Positions 1-6,421 of a stretch of 14,906 bases of DNA are shown here, piece after piece. The notes beneath the pieces were generated by a model. That model saw nothing but the letters and a program-made list of their open reading frames with translations. It did no database searches and had not been told where the DNA came from. Source of the DNA: CAZFNQ01 sp964652125 (GTDB lineage: Bacteria; Patescibacteriota; Saccharimonadia; Saccharimonadales; JANWIN01); assembly GCA_964652125.1 (NCBI GenBank), contig CAZZAE010000023.1:1-14906 (forward strand). Direction: 5' to 3'. The translations under genes and the position numbers were made by a program. Numbering within the stretch: position 1 is the stretch's first letter; every line of letters starts with the position of its first letter.

Positions 1-1060
1 TACCATGAATCCACTCTTCAGTTTTTTGTTTTAAGGGTTTATGTATAAGCCTAAATATCCAAGTTACAAAAAGTCGACCGCCATCCAACGCGGGTATAGG
101 CAATACATTCATAATTGCTAATGTTAACGAGATAATTGCTACTATCATCAGGATAAACTGGTAACCTAATAAGCTACCGCTTCTAAGCAGCGAGAAAATT
201 CCCACTGGTCCTGCAACCTGCTCCCCCGCTTGCGAACCGTGACCTCGCAATAATGCACCCAAAGCATGACCTATACCTTGAAAAGTCAAAACGGTAAATT
301 GCTTTACTAATCCAGCTGCAACAATTGGCGCTGTCCATGTATTTTTTTGCAAAGTGTATTCTGTTGGCGATATACCAAGATATCCTTTTGGATTTTTTGT
401 ATTTTGACTTTCAATTACCTCTTTATTACTACGAAGTCGGGTATTTAGCTGCTGCTGTACGCCTCCACGCATAATTACAATATTCACATTCTGGCCAGCA
501 GCTTGTTTTGTTAATTTTGGTAGTTGATCTTGAGAAGTTACAGTTTGAGACGTACCGTTAACTTCAGACAACGAAATTATCTCATCTCTAACATGTAGAC
601 CGGCTTGTTGAGCAGGTGAATTTGGTTCTATGTATCCAACTAATACTTGGTTTCTGGTAATTTTTGTATCACGGCTGATAGTAAATTGGTTATCTATTAA
701 TTTTGGTATACCGACCAAAGCTAATATCGTTAGTAAAACATAAGCTGTAATTAGATTCATTCCAACGCCAGCTAACATTATCTTGGTTTTAACCCACAAG
801 CTAGCCGCACCGTAAGTACCAGGTTTAGTATCGGCATCGTGCTCGCCTTTCAGCCGCACAAAACCACCAAGAGGTAGCCAGTTTAAGCTAAAAACGAAGC
901 CAGCTTTTGTTTTTTTGCTCCAAGCCCTTGGCGGAAAGCCAATAGCAAATTCTTCTACTTTAACTCCATTTCGCCGAGCGATTATAAAATGTCCAAATTC
1001 ATGAACAACTACCAACCCAACGAATAAAACCAATCCCAGTATTAATAGAAGTACCGACAT
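1..1060 (-). CDS. rseP: RseP-like site-2 membrane metalloprotease (M50), C-terminus cut by window edge
   Basis: Intramembrane zinc protease that cleaves transmembrane substrates such as anti-sigma factors or signal-peptide remnants. The frame is open from an ATG at 1060 to the window edge (about 353 codons, no stop reached). The first transmembrane helix holds the zinc motif HEFGH (H20, E21, H24). A conserved FAIGFPPR stretch and a WLPLGGFV loop follow. A single PDZ-like domain lies at about residues 155-225. The second active-site motif NVLPIPALDGG is at residues 318-328, with D326 the expected third zinc ligand. Only one PDZ domain is visible, as in many non-proteobacterial members. It lies 115 bases downstream of frr on the same strand, the traditional end of the rpsB-frr-rseP neighbourhood. 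The SD-like AGGAG is only one base from the ATG, so initiation may be leaderless. Family assignment is firm; the substrate is unknown. Confidence 0.93.
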   Translation of the reverse strand, partial: MSVLLLILGLVLFVGLVVVHEFGHFIIARRNGVKVEEFAIGFPPRAWSKKTKAGFVFSLNWLPLGGFVRLKGEHDADTKPGTYGAASLWVKTKIMLAGVGMNLITAYVLLTILALVGIPKLIDNQFTISRDTKITRNQVLVGYIEPNSPAQQAGLHVRDEIISLSEVNGTSQTVTSQDQLPKLTKQAAGQNVNIVIMRGGVQQQLNTRLRSNKEVIESQNTKNPKGYLGISPTEYTLQKNTWTAPIVAAGLVKQFTVLTFQGIGHALGALLRGHGSQAGEQVAGPVGIFSLLRSGSLLGYQFILMIVAIISLTLAIMNVLPIPALDGGRLFVTWIFRLIHKPLKQKTEEWIHG

Positions 1061-1068
1061 ACTCCTAT

Positions 1069-1074
1069 ATTATA
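1069..1074 (-). promoter_or_regulatory. Possible -10 box for rseP giving a near-leaderless mRNA
   Basis: A perfect TATAAT on the minus strand ends 8 bases before the rseP ATG (1060), so transcription would begin at or next to the start codon. No good -35 hexamer is seen at 16-18 bases. The same 8-base gap occurs at lepB. Inference from spacing only. Confidence 0.35.
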
Positions 1075-1146
1075 ACTTAGTTTTACTCCGTTTGGTATCG
1101 TCTTAATGCTTGCTAAATTGTGTTTTTACAGGGGTGAGAGCACTAT

Positions 1147-1175
1147 TATATTGAGTACTTTTTTTATTCAATATA
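1147..1175 (-). terminator. Hairpin directly after frr
   Basis: Perfect 8-base inverted repeat TATATTGA / TCAATATA (1147-1154 and 1168-1175) with a 13-base loop containing a run of seven T on the plus strand. It begins immediately after the frr stop. There is no U-tract after the stem, so it may be only a weak terminator or a 3'-end stabiliser between frr and rseP. Confidence 0.25.
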
Positions 1176-1739
1176 TTAGACGGTCATTATTTCTTGCTCT
1201 TTGGCTTTGGCTAGGCTGTCTATTTCGGATTTATGCAAAGCTATAAGTTCGTCGAGTTCTCTTTTAATTGAAGTTAGGTCATCCTCGGTTATAGTTCGAT
1301 TCTTTTTAGACTGCTCGGCATCTTTCAGGGCTTCATGTCGGGAATTACGCATAGTAATCATACATTCTTCTACCTTAGTACCCAATACCTTCACAAAATC
1401 TCGTCGACGCTCCTCTGTAAGCGGTGGTATTTGAATCCGTACTACATGACCATCATCCATAGGATTTAAGCCCAACGTTTTATTGTCACGAATTGCATTT
1501 GCAATATTTTGTATATTACTGGGGTCAAATGGTGTTATTTGCAGTAATTGCGGTTCGGGCACGGTAATGCTGCCTGCTTGTATCAGAGGCATTTGGGAGC
1601 CATAAGCCTCTACCATAATACCTTCTAACATACTTGGATGTGCTCTTCCGGTGCGAAGTTTGTTCATTTCTTCCTTAAAATGAGCAACTGCACTGACAAA
1701 TTTACTCTTTGATTTGTCTATTACTTGACTTGGGCCCAT
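1176..1739 (-). CDS. frr: Ribosome recycling factor (RRF)
   Basis: RRF, with EF-G, splits the post-termination ribosome into subunits. The 187-residue product is close to the usual 185. It shows the family hallmarks: KLRTGRA near residue 27, ITPFDPSNI in the middle, and PPLTEERRRDFVK around residues 105-117, the most conserved RRF stretch. The C-terminal helix is rich in Lys/Glu, as expected for the three-helix bundle. The ATG at 1739 follows the tsf stop (1755-1757) by 15 bases with only a weak upstream purine run, so it is probably co-transcribed and translationally coupled to tsf. pyrH, which usually sits between tsf and frr, is absent. Confidence 0.97.
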   Translation of the reverse strand: MGPSQVIDKSKSKFVSAVAHFKEEMNKLRTGRAHPSMLEGIMVEAYGSQMPLIQAGSITVPEPQLLQITPFDPSNIQNIANAIRDNKTLGLNPMDDGHVVRIQIPPLTEERRRDFVKVLGTKVEECMITMRNSRHEALKDAEQSKKNRTITEDDLTSIKRELDELIALHKSEIDSLAKAKEQEIMTV

Positions 1740-1754
1740 AATCTTATTCTACGC

Positions 1755-2351
1755 TCAAACTTCCCCTAGAACCATACGAGAAAATCGACGAACGACAATA
1801 TTTTCACCAAGTTTGGCGATATGTTCCTTAACTAAGTCTCCGACTGTCATATCTGGGTCTTTTACGAATGGCTGATCCATCAAACATTTTTCACTAAAAT
1901 ACTTGCTAACCATACCATCTACGATATTAGATATCACATTTGCAGGTTTTCCTTGGCTATTTGCTTGATCATTAAACTCATTCACGATTTTTTTACGAAC
2001 GTCTGTTGGAACATCTTCAGCACTGACATAAACAGGTGCGCTAGCGGCAATATGCATAGCCAAATCCTTAACTAGATTCGTGAAAAGTTCATTTCGAGCT
2101 ACGAAATCGGTTTCACAATTAACTTCTACCAATACACCAATTCGTCCATCATGATTATAACTACCAATTATCCCAGCACGAGCTTCACGTTCACCTCGCT
2201 TTTCGGCTTTAGTAAGTCCCTTCTTACGCATTGCAGCTAAAGCCTTGTCAAAATTACCGTTTACTTCCTCTAACGCCGCTTTGGCATCAGTAAGGCCTAC
2301 GCCTGTTAAATTCTTCAGTCGCTTTACATCATCTAAATTAATTTTTGTCAT
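1755..2351 (-). CDS. tsf: Elongation factor Ts, short form
   Basis: EF-Ts is the nucleotide exchange factor for EF-Tu. From the ATG at 2351 the protein is 198 residues, beginning MTKINLDDVKRLKNLTG. The N-terminal UBA-like helix bundle (LTGVGLTDAKAALEE) and the core signature CETDFVARNELF are clear. The length is like the short Thermus-type EF-Ts and well below the roughly 283 of E. coli, so the second core subdomain is reduced. The frame stays open upstream to 2441, but that extension overlaps the end of rpsB and encodes a basic, non-family peptide. The 2351 start lies one base after the rpsB TAA and has a GAGGAAG ribosome site inside the last rpsB codons. It stops with TGA. Confidence 0.96.
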   Translation of the reverse strand: MTKINLDDVKRLKNLTGVGLTDAKAALEEVNGNFDKALAAMRKKGLTKAEKRGEREARAGIIGSYNHDGRIGVLVEVNCETDFVARNELFTNLVKDLAMHIAASAPVYVSAEDVPTDVRKKIVNEFNDQANSQGKPANVISNIVDGMVSKYFSEKCLMDQPFVKDPDMTVGDLVKEHIAKLGENIVVRRFSRMVLGEV

Positions 2352-2352
2352 C

Positions 2353-3174
2353 TTATTCTTCCTCGTCTTTTTTGGTTGCTTCATCCTTATCTGGCTTGGG
2401 TGACTTTTGTTTGGCTTTTCCCTGTTCAATGGCCATGCCAATGTAATCAGCCATTAGTTGAATGGTTTTAATGGCATCATCATTTGATGGAATAGGATAA
2501 TCAACCAGGCTTGGATCAGCGTTTGTATCTACTAATGCAACCGTCTTTAGCCCCAGTTTACGAGCCTCTTTTAATGCGTTTTGCTCATGTGTAATATCGA
2601 CTATAAATACAGCACCTGGTTTAACGGCCAAGTTCTTAATTCCGCCATACAAGTGATTCATTTGGTCAATCTCTTCCTGAAAGCGCTGTAGTTCTAACTT
2701 ACTGTACTTTGTAGCCAACTGACCTGATTCCATTTTATCCTCAAGGTCTTTTAGATGCTTTATTCGCCCACCAATAGTTTTTTGGTTGGTAAGCATACCG
2801 CCAATCCAACGCTCCGTTACAAACGGCATATTAGTATCTTGTGCTAATTTGTAAATAATATCCTTGGCTTGGCGTTTAGTGCCTACAAGTAGCACCTGCT
2901 TGCCGGCTGCAGACGTTTCATTCAAGAATTTAAGAGCTTTTTCTAGAGCTGGTACAGTTTTGGTAAGATCTATAATATGACTGCCTTCACGCTTACTATG
3001 TATATACTGCGCCATTTTGGGGTGCCATCGGCTAGTTTTGTGACCAAAGTGTGCTCCGGCTTCTAGTAATATTTTTATATCAACTGTGCCAGGGGTTGTG
3101 GTGCTCTTATCAGCACTACTCACTTTCTTGGGCAGCTTATTTTTAACTTTATCCTCATCACTAGTAGTTGCCAT
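2353..3174 (-). CDS. rpsB: 30S ribosomal protein uS2
   Basis: Small-subunit protein S2, binding the 30S head-body junction near S1. The family core starts at about residue 30 with LLEAGAHFGHKTSRWHPKM and IHSKREGSHIIDLTKT, followed by ERWIGGMLTNQKTI and, near the C-terminus, VALVDTNADPSLVDYPIPSNDDA, all classic S2 segments. The 273-residue product carries a lysine/acid-rich N-terminal extension of about 30 residues and a charged C-terminal tail ending in DEEE. The ATG at 3174 is preferred because AAAGGA lies 6 bases upstream; the frame could also open at a GTG at 3189, but that would swallow the ribosome site. First gene of rpsB-tsf-frr. Confidence 0.96.
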   Translation of the reverse strand: MATTSDEDKVKNKLPKKVSSADKSTTTPGTVDIKILLEAGAHFGHKTSRWHPKMAQYIHSKREGSHIIDLTKTVPALEKALKFLNETSAAGKQVLLVGTKRQAKDIIYKLAQDTNMPFVTERWIGGMLTNQKTIGGRIKHLKDLEDKMESGQLATKYSKLELQRFQEEIDQMNHLYGGIKNLAVKPGAVFIVDITHEQNALKEARKLGLKTVALVDTNADPSLVDYPIPSNDDAIKTIQLMADYIGMAIEQGKAKQKSPKPDKDEATKKDEEE

Positions 3175-3202
3175 GATTAATCCTTTCACTTCGTCCGGGA
3201 TA

Positions 3203-3254
3203 GCCTACCGCCCCTACACGGAAACGGTAAACAGGATTCTCTCCCAGCTGTTTA
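3203..3254 (-). promoter_or_regulatory. Structured rpsB leader with two mutually exclusive hairpins
   Basis: Read on the minus strand, the leader has stem A, TAAACAG (3254-3248 with 3234-3228, 7 perfect pairs, 13-base loop), and stem B, GTTTACCG with CGGTAGGC (3232-3225 with 3210-3203, 8 pairs including two G-U, 14-base loop). The two stems share bases 3228-3232, so only one can form at a time. Ribosomal protein S2 operons are autoregulated through leader structures in other bacteria; that this is such a switch is inference. Confidence 0.35.
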
Positions 3255-3269
3255 TTAATTGACTAACTA

Positions 3270-3298
3270 AATATAACAGATAGGTCACTCTGTTACAA
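3270..3298 (-). promoter_or_regulatory. Sigma-70-type promoter for rpsB-tsf-frr
   Basis: On the minus strand TTGTAA (-35, 3298-3293) and TATATT (-10, 3275-3270) are separated by exactly 17 bases. The start would fall near 3263, leaving a leader of roughly 88 bases before the rpsB ATG at 3174. The spacer is covered by the TAACAGA inverted repeat. Confidence 0.55.
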
Positions 3299-3341
3299 GT
3301 ATAAGCTCAAAAGTTTATATTCTTGACTCCTTAGTAACAGA
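3274..3341. repeat. Three TAACAGA elements across the divergent rpsB/rpmE promoters
   Basis: TAACAGA occurs at 3274-3280 and 3335-3341 on the plus strand and as its complement TCTGTTA at 3289-3295. The first two form a dyad spanning the rpsB promoter spacer. The third sits in the rpmE promoter spacer and extends to a 9-base match (GTAACAGAG) with the inverted copy at 3288-3296. The placement resembles operator half-sites shared by both promoters; no regulator is identified. Confidence 0.4.
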
Positions 3342-3351
3342 GATGTATACT
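3323..3351 (+). promoter_or_regulatory. Strong sigma-70-type promoter for rpmE-prfA-prmC, near-leaderless
   Basis: TTGACT (3323-3328), a 17-base spacer and TATACT (3346-3351) are close to consensus. Only 12 bases separate the -10 box from the rpmE ATG at 3364, so the mRNA leader would be about 5 bases, with no room for a Shine-Dalgarno. Confidence 0.65.
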
Positions 3352-3363
3352 TGACCGCTGACT

Positions 3364-3717
3364 ATGAAGCAAGCAATTCACGCAGATAACTACCGGCCAG
3401 TTGTTTTTCAAGACTTAAACAACAACACCACTTTTTTAACTCGTTCCACAGTTTTAACTGAGGAAACTATTAAATGGGAAGATGGCAAAGAGTACCCTTT
3501 AGTTAAAGTACATATCTCTAGCGCCTCACATCCTTTTTTTACAGGTGAAGAGCGTGTTGTTGACATCGAAGGCCGAGTAGACAAGTTCAAGGCTCGGGCT
3601 GCCGCTGGTAAGGCCGCTCGTGATAAGTTAATTCATGCTGCTAAAAAGCAAACTGCACGCAAAACGGCTAAGCAAGTAAAACAAGCTGCAAAAGAAAATC
3701 CCCAAACCGGCCAATAA
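3364..3717 (+). CDS. rpmE: 50S ribosomal protein bL31, type B, with basic C-terminal extension
   Basis: bL31 bridges the 50S central protuberance to the 30S head. The first 80 or so residues match the type B (zinc-free) form: MKQAIHADNYRPVVFQD, FLTRSTV, KWEDGKEYPLVKVHISS and ASHPFFTGEERVVD, followed by GRVDKFKAR. The protein has no cysteine, so it cannot be the CxxC zinc form. At 117 residues it exceeds the usual 80-95. The extra C-terminal 40 or so residues are Ala/Lys-rich, histone-tail-like, and probably bind rRNA. It is first in rpmE-prfA-prmC, a common bacterial order. The ATG is placed 12 bases after a strong -10 box and has no Shine-Dalgarno. Confidence 0.93.
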   Translation: MKQAIHADNYRPVVFQDLNNNTTFLTRSTVLTEETIKWEDGKEYPLVKVHISSASHPFFTGEERVVDIEGRVDKFKARAAAGKAARDKLIHAAKKQTARKTAKQVKQAAKENPQTGQ

Positions 3718-3729
3718 TTAAGTCTATAT

Positions 3730-3765
3730 AGAACTGCTTATAAGATAGTACTTGTTGGCAGTTTT
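3730..3765 (+). terminator. Weak hairpin between rpmE and prfA
   Basis: AGAACTGC (3730-3737) can pair with GCAGTTTT (3758-3765; one G-U) across a 20-base loop, running into a T-rich stretch. It could reduce read-through from the abundant rpmE transcript into prfA. A TATACT at 3769-3774 could also start transcription just before prfA, but no matching -35 is seen. Confidence 0.22.
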
Positions 3766-3787
3766 CTTTATACTCAGATGGAGCACT

Positions 3788-4846
3788 ATGCAGGCTAAAG
3801 AGAATAAACTAAGACAAGAATATCAGGAACTGCAAGCAAAATTGCAAGATCCAGCTATTTTTAGTTCTCAAGAATACCCAAGACTAGCTAAACGCCAGCA
3901 AGAACTAGATAAATTAATTAGAATTTTTGATGAACAAAGTGAACTCCAGCGCCAAAAAACTGAAGCTGAAATTATGGCAAAAGGTTCTGATGAAATGGCA
4001 CAATTAGCTAAAAATGAACTGGTCGAACTAAATCAAAAACTTTCTGAAATTGATCAAATGCTGTCCAAGCTTTTAACTCCTAAAGATCCAAACGATGAGC
4101 GTGACGCCATTGTTGAGATTAGAGCTGCTGCCGGAGGTGATGAATCTAGTTTATTTGCTGGTGAGCTTTATCGTATGTACAACCGATGGTGTGAAAGAAA
4201 GAATTATAAAGTTGAGTTAATTAATGAAAGCCCAAGTGAAGCCGGAGGATATAAAGAGATTATTTTTGCCGTCAAAGGCCTGGATGCATACCGCCAATTG
4301 AAGTTTGAAGCTGGCGTTCACAGAGTTCAGCGAGTACCAACTACCGAAAGTCAGGGACGAATTCACACGAGTACCGTAACAGTTGCAGTAATGCCAGAAG
4401 CTGAAGAAACAGATATTGAGATTAAGGATTCGGATCTCCGAATAGATGTTTTCCGATCTGGAGGACATGGTGGACAAAGTGTGAATACAACTGATAGTGC
4501 AGTTCGAATTACTCATTTACCTTCTGGAATAGTTGTTGCCAACCAAGACGAAAAATCTCAGATTAAAAATAAAGCCAAGGCTATGAGCGTGCTTCGATCT
4601 AGGTTATTACAAAAGAAAATTGATGATGAACAGCAAGATCTTTCTGATGCAAGAAAAAAGCTAATCGGTACCGGCGATCGTAGTGAGAAAATCCGAACGT
4701 ATAATTTCCCTCAAGATAGAATTACTGATCACCGAATAGGCTATAGTCGAAGTAATTTGCCAGGAATGATGGATGGCAATTTTGACGATTTAACTGAGAA
4801 ACTTCTTGCCTATGAACACGAATTGCTTAGTAATGAAACTAAATGA
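3788..4846 (+). CDS. prfA: Peptide chain release factor 1 (RF1)
   Basis: RF1 recognises UAA and UAG in the ribosomal A site and triggers peptide release. The 352-residue product has an N-terminal coiled region (about 1-100), the recognition tripeptide PTT (184-186 in RVQRVPTTESQGRIHTS), which fits the RF1 PxT rule and not the RF2 SPF motif, and the catalytic GGQ at 228-230 in GGHGGQSVNTTDSAVRITH. The ATG at 3788 is preferred over an upstream TTG at 3752 because the family N-terminus starts MQAKENKL and GGAG lies 4 bases before it; the extra 12 residues upstream are hydrophobic and not conserved. The gene ends with TGA, overlapping prmC by 14 bases. Confidence 0.97.
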   Translation: MQAKENKLRQEYQELQAKLQDPAIFSSQEYPRLAKRQQELDKLIRIFDEQSELQRQKTEAEIMAKGSDEMAQLAKNELVELNQKLSEIDQMLSKLLTPKDPNDERDAIVEIRAAAGGDESSLFAGELYRMYNRWCERKNYKVELINESPSEAGGYKEIIFAVKGLDAYRQLKFEAGVHRVQRVPTTESQGRIHTSTVTVAVMPEAEETDIEIKDSDLRIDVFRSGGHGGQSVNTTDSAVRITHLPSGIVVANQDEKSQIKNKAKAMSVLRSRLLQKKIDDEQQDLSDARKKLIGTGDRSEKIRTYNFPQDRITDHRIGYSRSNLPGMMDGNFDDLTEKLLAYEHELLSNETK

Positions 4847-5675
4847 TTGGTTAACTCAGGCCACGTTTCAGCTCAAGAAAGCGAATATTGGTACAGCCAG
4901 GCTCGATTCCCTAGTTTTGCTTGAAGATGCTACCAGCAAAGACCGAGCATGGTTACTAGCTCATCCAGAAATAACCGTGAAAGATTCAATTCTCGTAAAA
5001 TTAAATCGGCAACTTATGCGAAGGGTTAATCATGAACCGTTAGCTTATATTAGGGGCAAGTCTGAGTTTTATGGTCGTGAATTTATAATCAGTTATGATG
5101 TTTTGGAGCCAAGACCAGAGTCAGAGACTATGATTGTGCTACTTAATAAATTAATTAAATCTGAACGTCAGACAACAAGCAATACATACATTTTAGCCGA
5201 TATTGGAACTGGCTCTGGAGCCTTAGCTATAACTGCTAAATTAGAAAATCCACTAGTTAAAGTTCTAGCAGCTGATATTGATCCTAAATGCTTAAAAGTT
5301 GCCCAAAAAAACGCCAAAAAGCACAAAGCTGACATTGAATTCTTCGCCGGAAATCTATTAGAACCTCTAGTTTATTCGCATCAAACTATACATGCGATAC
5401 TTGCAAACCTACCATACGTTCCACATGACTTTACAATTAATAATTCTGCAATGCATGAACCAAAAATAGCAATTTTCGGAGGCAAAGATGGTTTAGAAAT
5501 CTACCGATTACTCTTCTCGCAAATTAGTAAGAATTATCAAGGCTCAAAAAAACCAAGATATGTTCTTACCGAAAGTCTACCCTTTCAACACCAAAAGTTG
5601 AGAGAAATAGCTCAAGAATCTAAATACAAGCTAGATACTACCGATGACTTTATTCAACTATTTGAGCTTGCCTAG
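4833..5675 (+). CDS. prmC: RF1 glutamine N5-methyltransferase, with NLPY in place of NPPY
   Basis: SAM-dependent enzyme that methylates the GGQ glutamine of release factors; its substrate RF1 is encoded directly upstream. The 280-residue protein has an N-terminal helical domain (about 1-80), the HEPLAYIRGKSEFYG segment (67-81), the PRPESE substrate loop (93-98), the SAM-binding ADIGTGSGALA (122-132) and the acidic ADID at the end of the next strand (147-150). The active-site motif is NLPYVP (192-197), whereas the usual form is NPPY. The start at 4833 overlaps the prfA 3' end by 14 bases; an ATG at 4812 is in frame but adds residues not seen in the family. It lacks an obvious ribosome site, so translation is probably coupled to prfA. 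The stop TAG lies in a CTAG shared with the convergent gene. Confidence 0.93.
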   Translation: MKLNDWLTQATFQLKKANIGTARLDSLVLLEDATSKDRAWLLAHPEITVKDSILVKLNRQLMRRVNHEPLAYIRGKSEFYGREFIISYDVLEPRPESETMIVLLNKLIKSERQTTSNTYILADIGTGSGALAITAKLENPLVKVLAADIDPKCLKVAQKNAKKHKADIEFFAGNLLEPLVYSHQTIHAILANLPYVPHDFTINNSAMHEPKIAIFGGKDGLEIYRLLFSQISKNYQGSKKPRYVLTESLPFQHQKLREIAQESKYKLDTTDDFIQLFELA

Positions 5676-6421
5676 ATGGCCTTATTGCTCCAATCTGAAA
5701 ATGCTAAGATTATTATAATAACTGCGATAGTAACAAAGACTAACTGGCGACGAAGTAATATAGATAAACGATCTGTTTGGTCCAGATAATAAACTGTTGC
5801 TAGGCTAAATCCTATCATACCCAGGAGCAAGGTAGGTTGGGAAATTGCACCATAGAACAATAACCAATGGCTAAGTATCCACACCATTGCTGCCCCAAAA
5901 TATGCCCATGAATTAGACAAATAACGTGTTAGAGGTTCGTCGTAGCTAGTTAGGAAGTGCCTCGCTGAACTGTAACAGACAAGCCAGGCGGCAATAACTA
6001 ATAAAAACACCGAAGCATCGCCCCAATTTAAAAATAGAGCAGATAATCCAAAGAATTGGGCAACAAGCGCCTGGGCCGAAACCCCCAGGGTGGTTGACAT
6101 CGGTTTTATTGCTATTAGCCATATTCCATAAGCCACAGCCCAAAAAAGTTCAATAAGTTGGCTACCACTGTGGATCATAAAAATTAAAAACGATAGACCA
6201 ACAATTATATCAACCGCATTTGCTCTAATATTTGCTGGCCAATGCCTTGGTCTTACTGCTAGCATGCGCCATTTGCTTAGCAATATTACAGAAGCAGCCA
6301 ATTCAACAAAATTTAATCTTACAAAGATAAAGACTAGTGCTGGTAAAAGTGCCGTTAACAGTATGTGAATAATATAGGCAAAGCCAGCGGCCGGTTTGAG
6401 TTTAGTTACTATTTGTCGCAT
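5672..6421 (-). CDS. Polytopic membrane protein of unknown function
   Basis: I do not recognise the family. The 249-residue product has about eight or nine hydrophobic helices (approximately 13-35, 37-52, 69-84, 88-106, 112-131, 135-151, 171-190, 196-213 and 227-243), short loops, and basic residues in KWRMLAVRPRHW (50-61) and RLSILLRRQ (218-226), which suggest cytoplasmic faces. No catalytic or ATP-binding motif is evident. The ATG at 6421 is preferred (AGGTG about 4 bases upstream) over a GTG at 6427; either way the gene overlaps the 3' end of the LCP gene by about 20 bases, so the two are surely co-expressed. That suggests a role at the envelope, possibly in making or moving the polymer the LCP protein handles (inference). 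Its stop overlaps the prmC stop on the other strand. Confidence 0.8.
   Translation of the reverse strand: MRQIVTKLKPAAGFAYIIHILLTALLPALVFIFVRLNFVELAASVILLSKWRMLAVRPRHWPANIRANAVDIIVGLSFLIFMIHSGSQLIELFWAVAYGIWLIAIKPMSTTLGVSAQALVAQFFGLSALFLNWGDASVFLLVIAAWLVCYSSARHFLTSYDEPLTRYLSNSWAYFGAAMVWILSHWLLFYGAISQPTLLLGMIGFSLATVYYLDQTDRLSILLRRQLVFVTIAVIIIILAFSDWSNKAI

Noticed and set aside
2353..2441. 30-residue N-terminal extension of EF-Ts
   Set aside because: It overlaps rpsB, is basic and unlike any EF-Ts, while a well-placed start with an SD lies at 2351.
4217..4516. 99-codon frame antisense to prfA
   Set aside because: It lies entirely opposite the highly conserved GGQ region of RF1; composition is that of an antisense shadow.
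6162..6176. DnaA-box-like TGTGGATCA near 6168
   Set aside because: One mismatch and a single copy inside a coding region; no cluster to suggest an origin.
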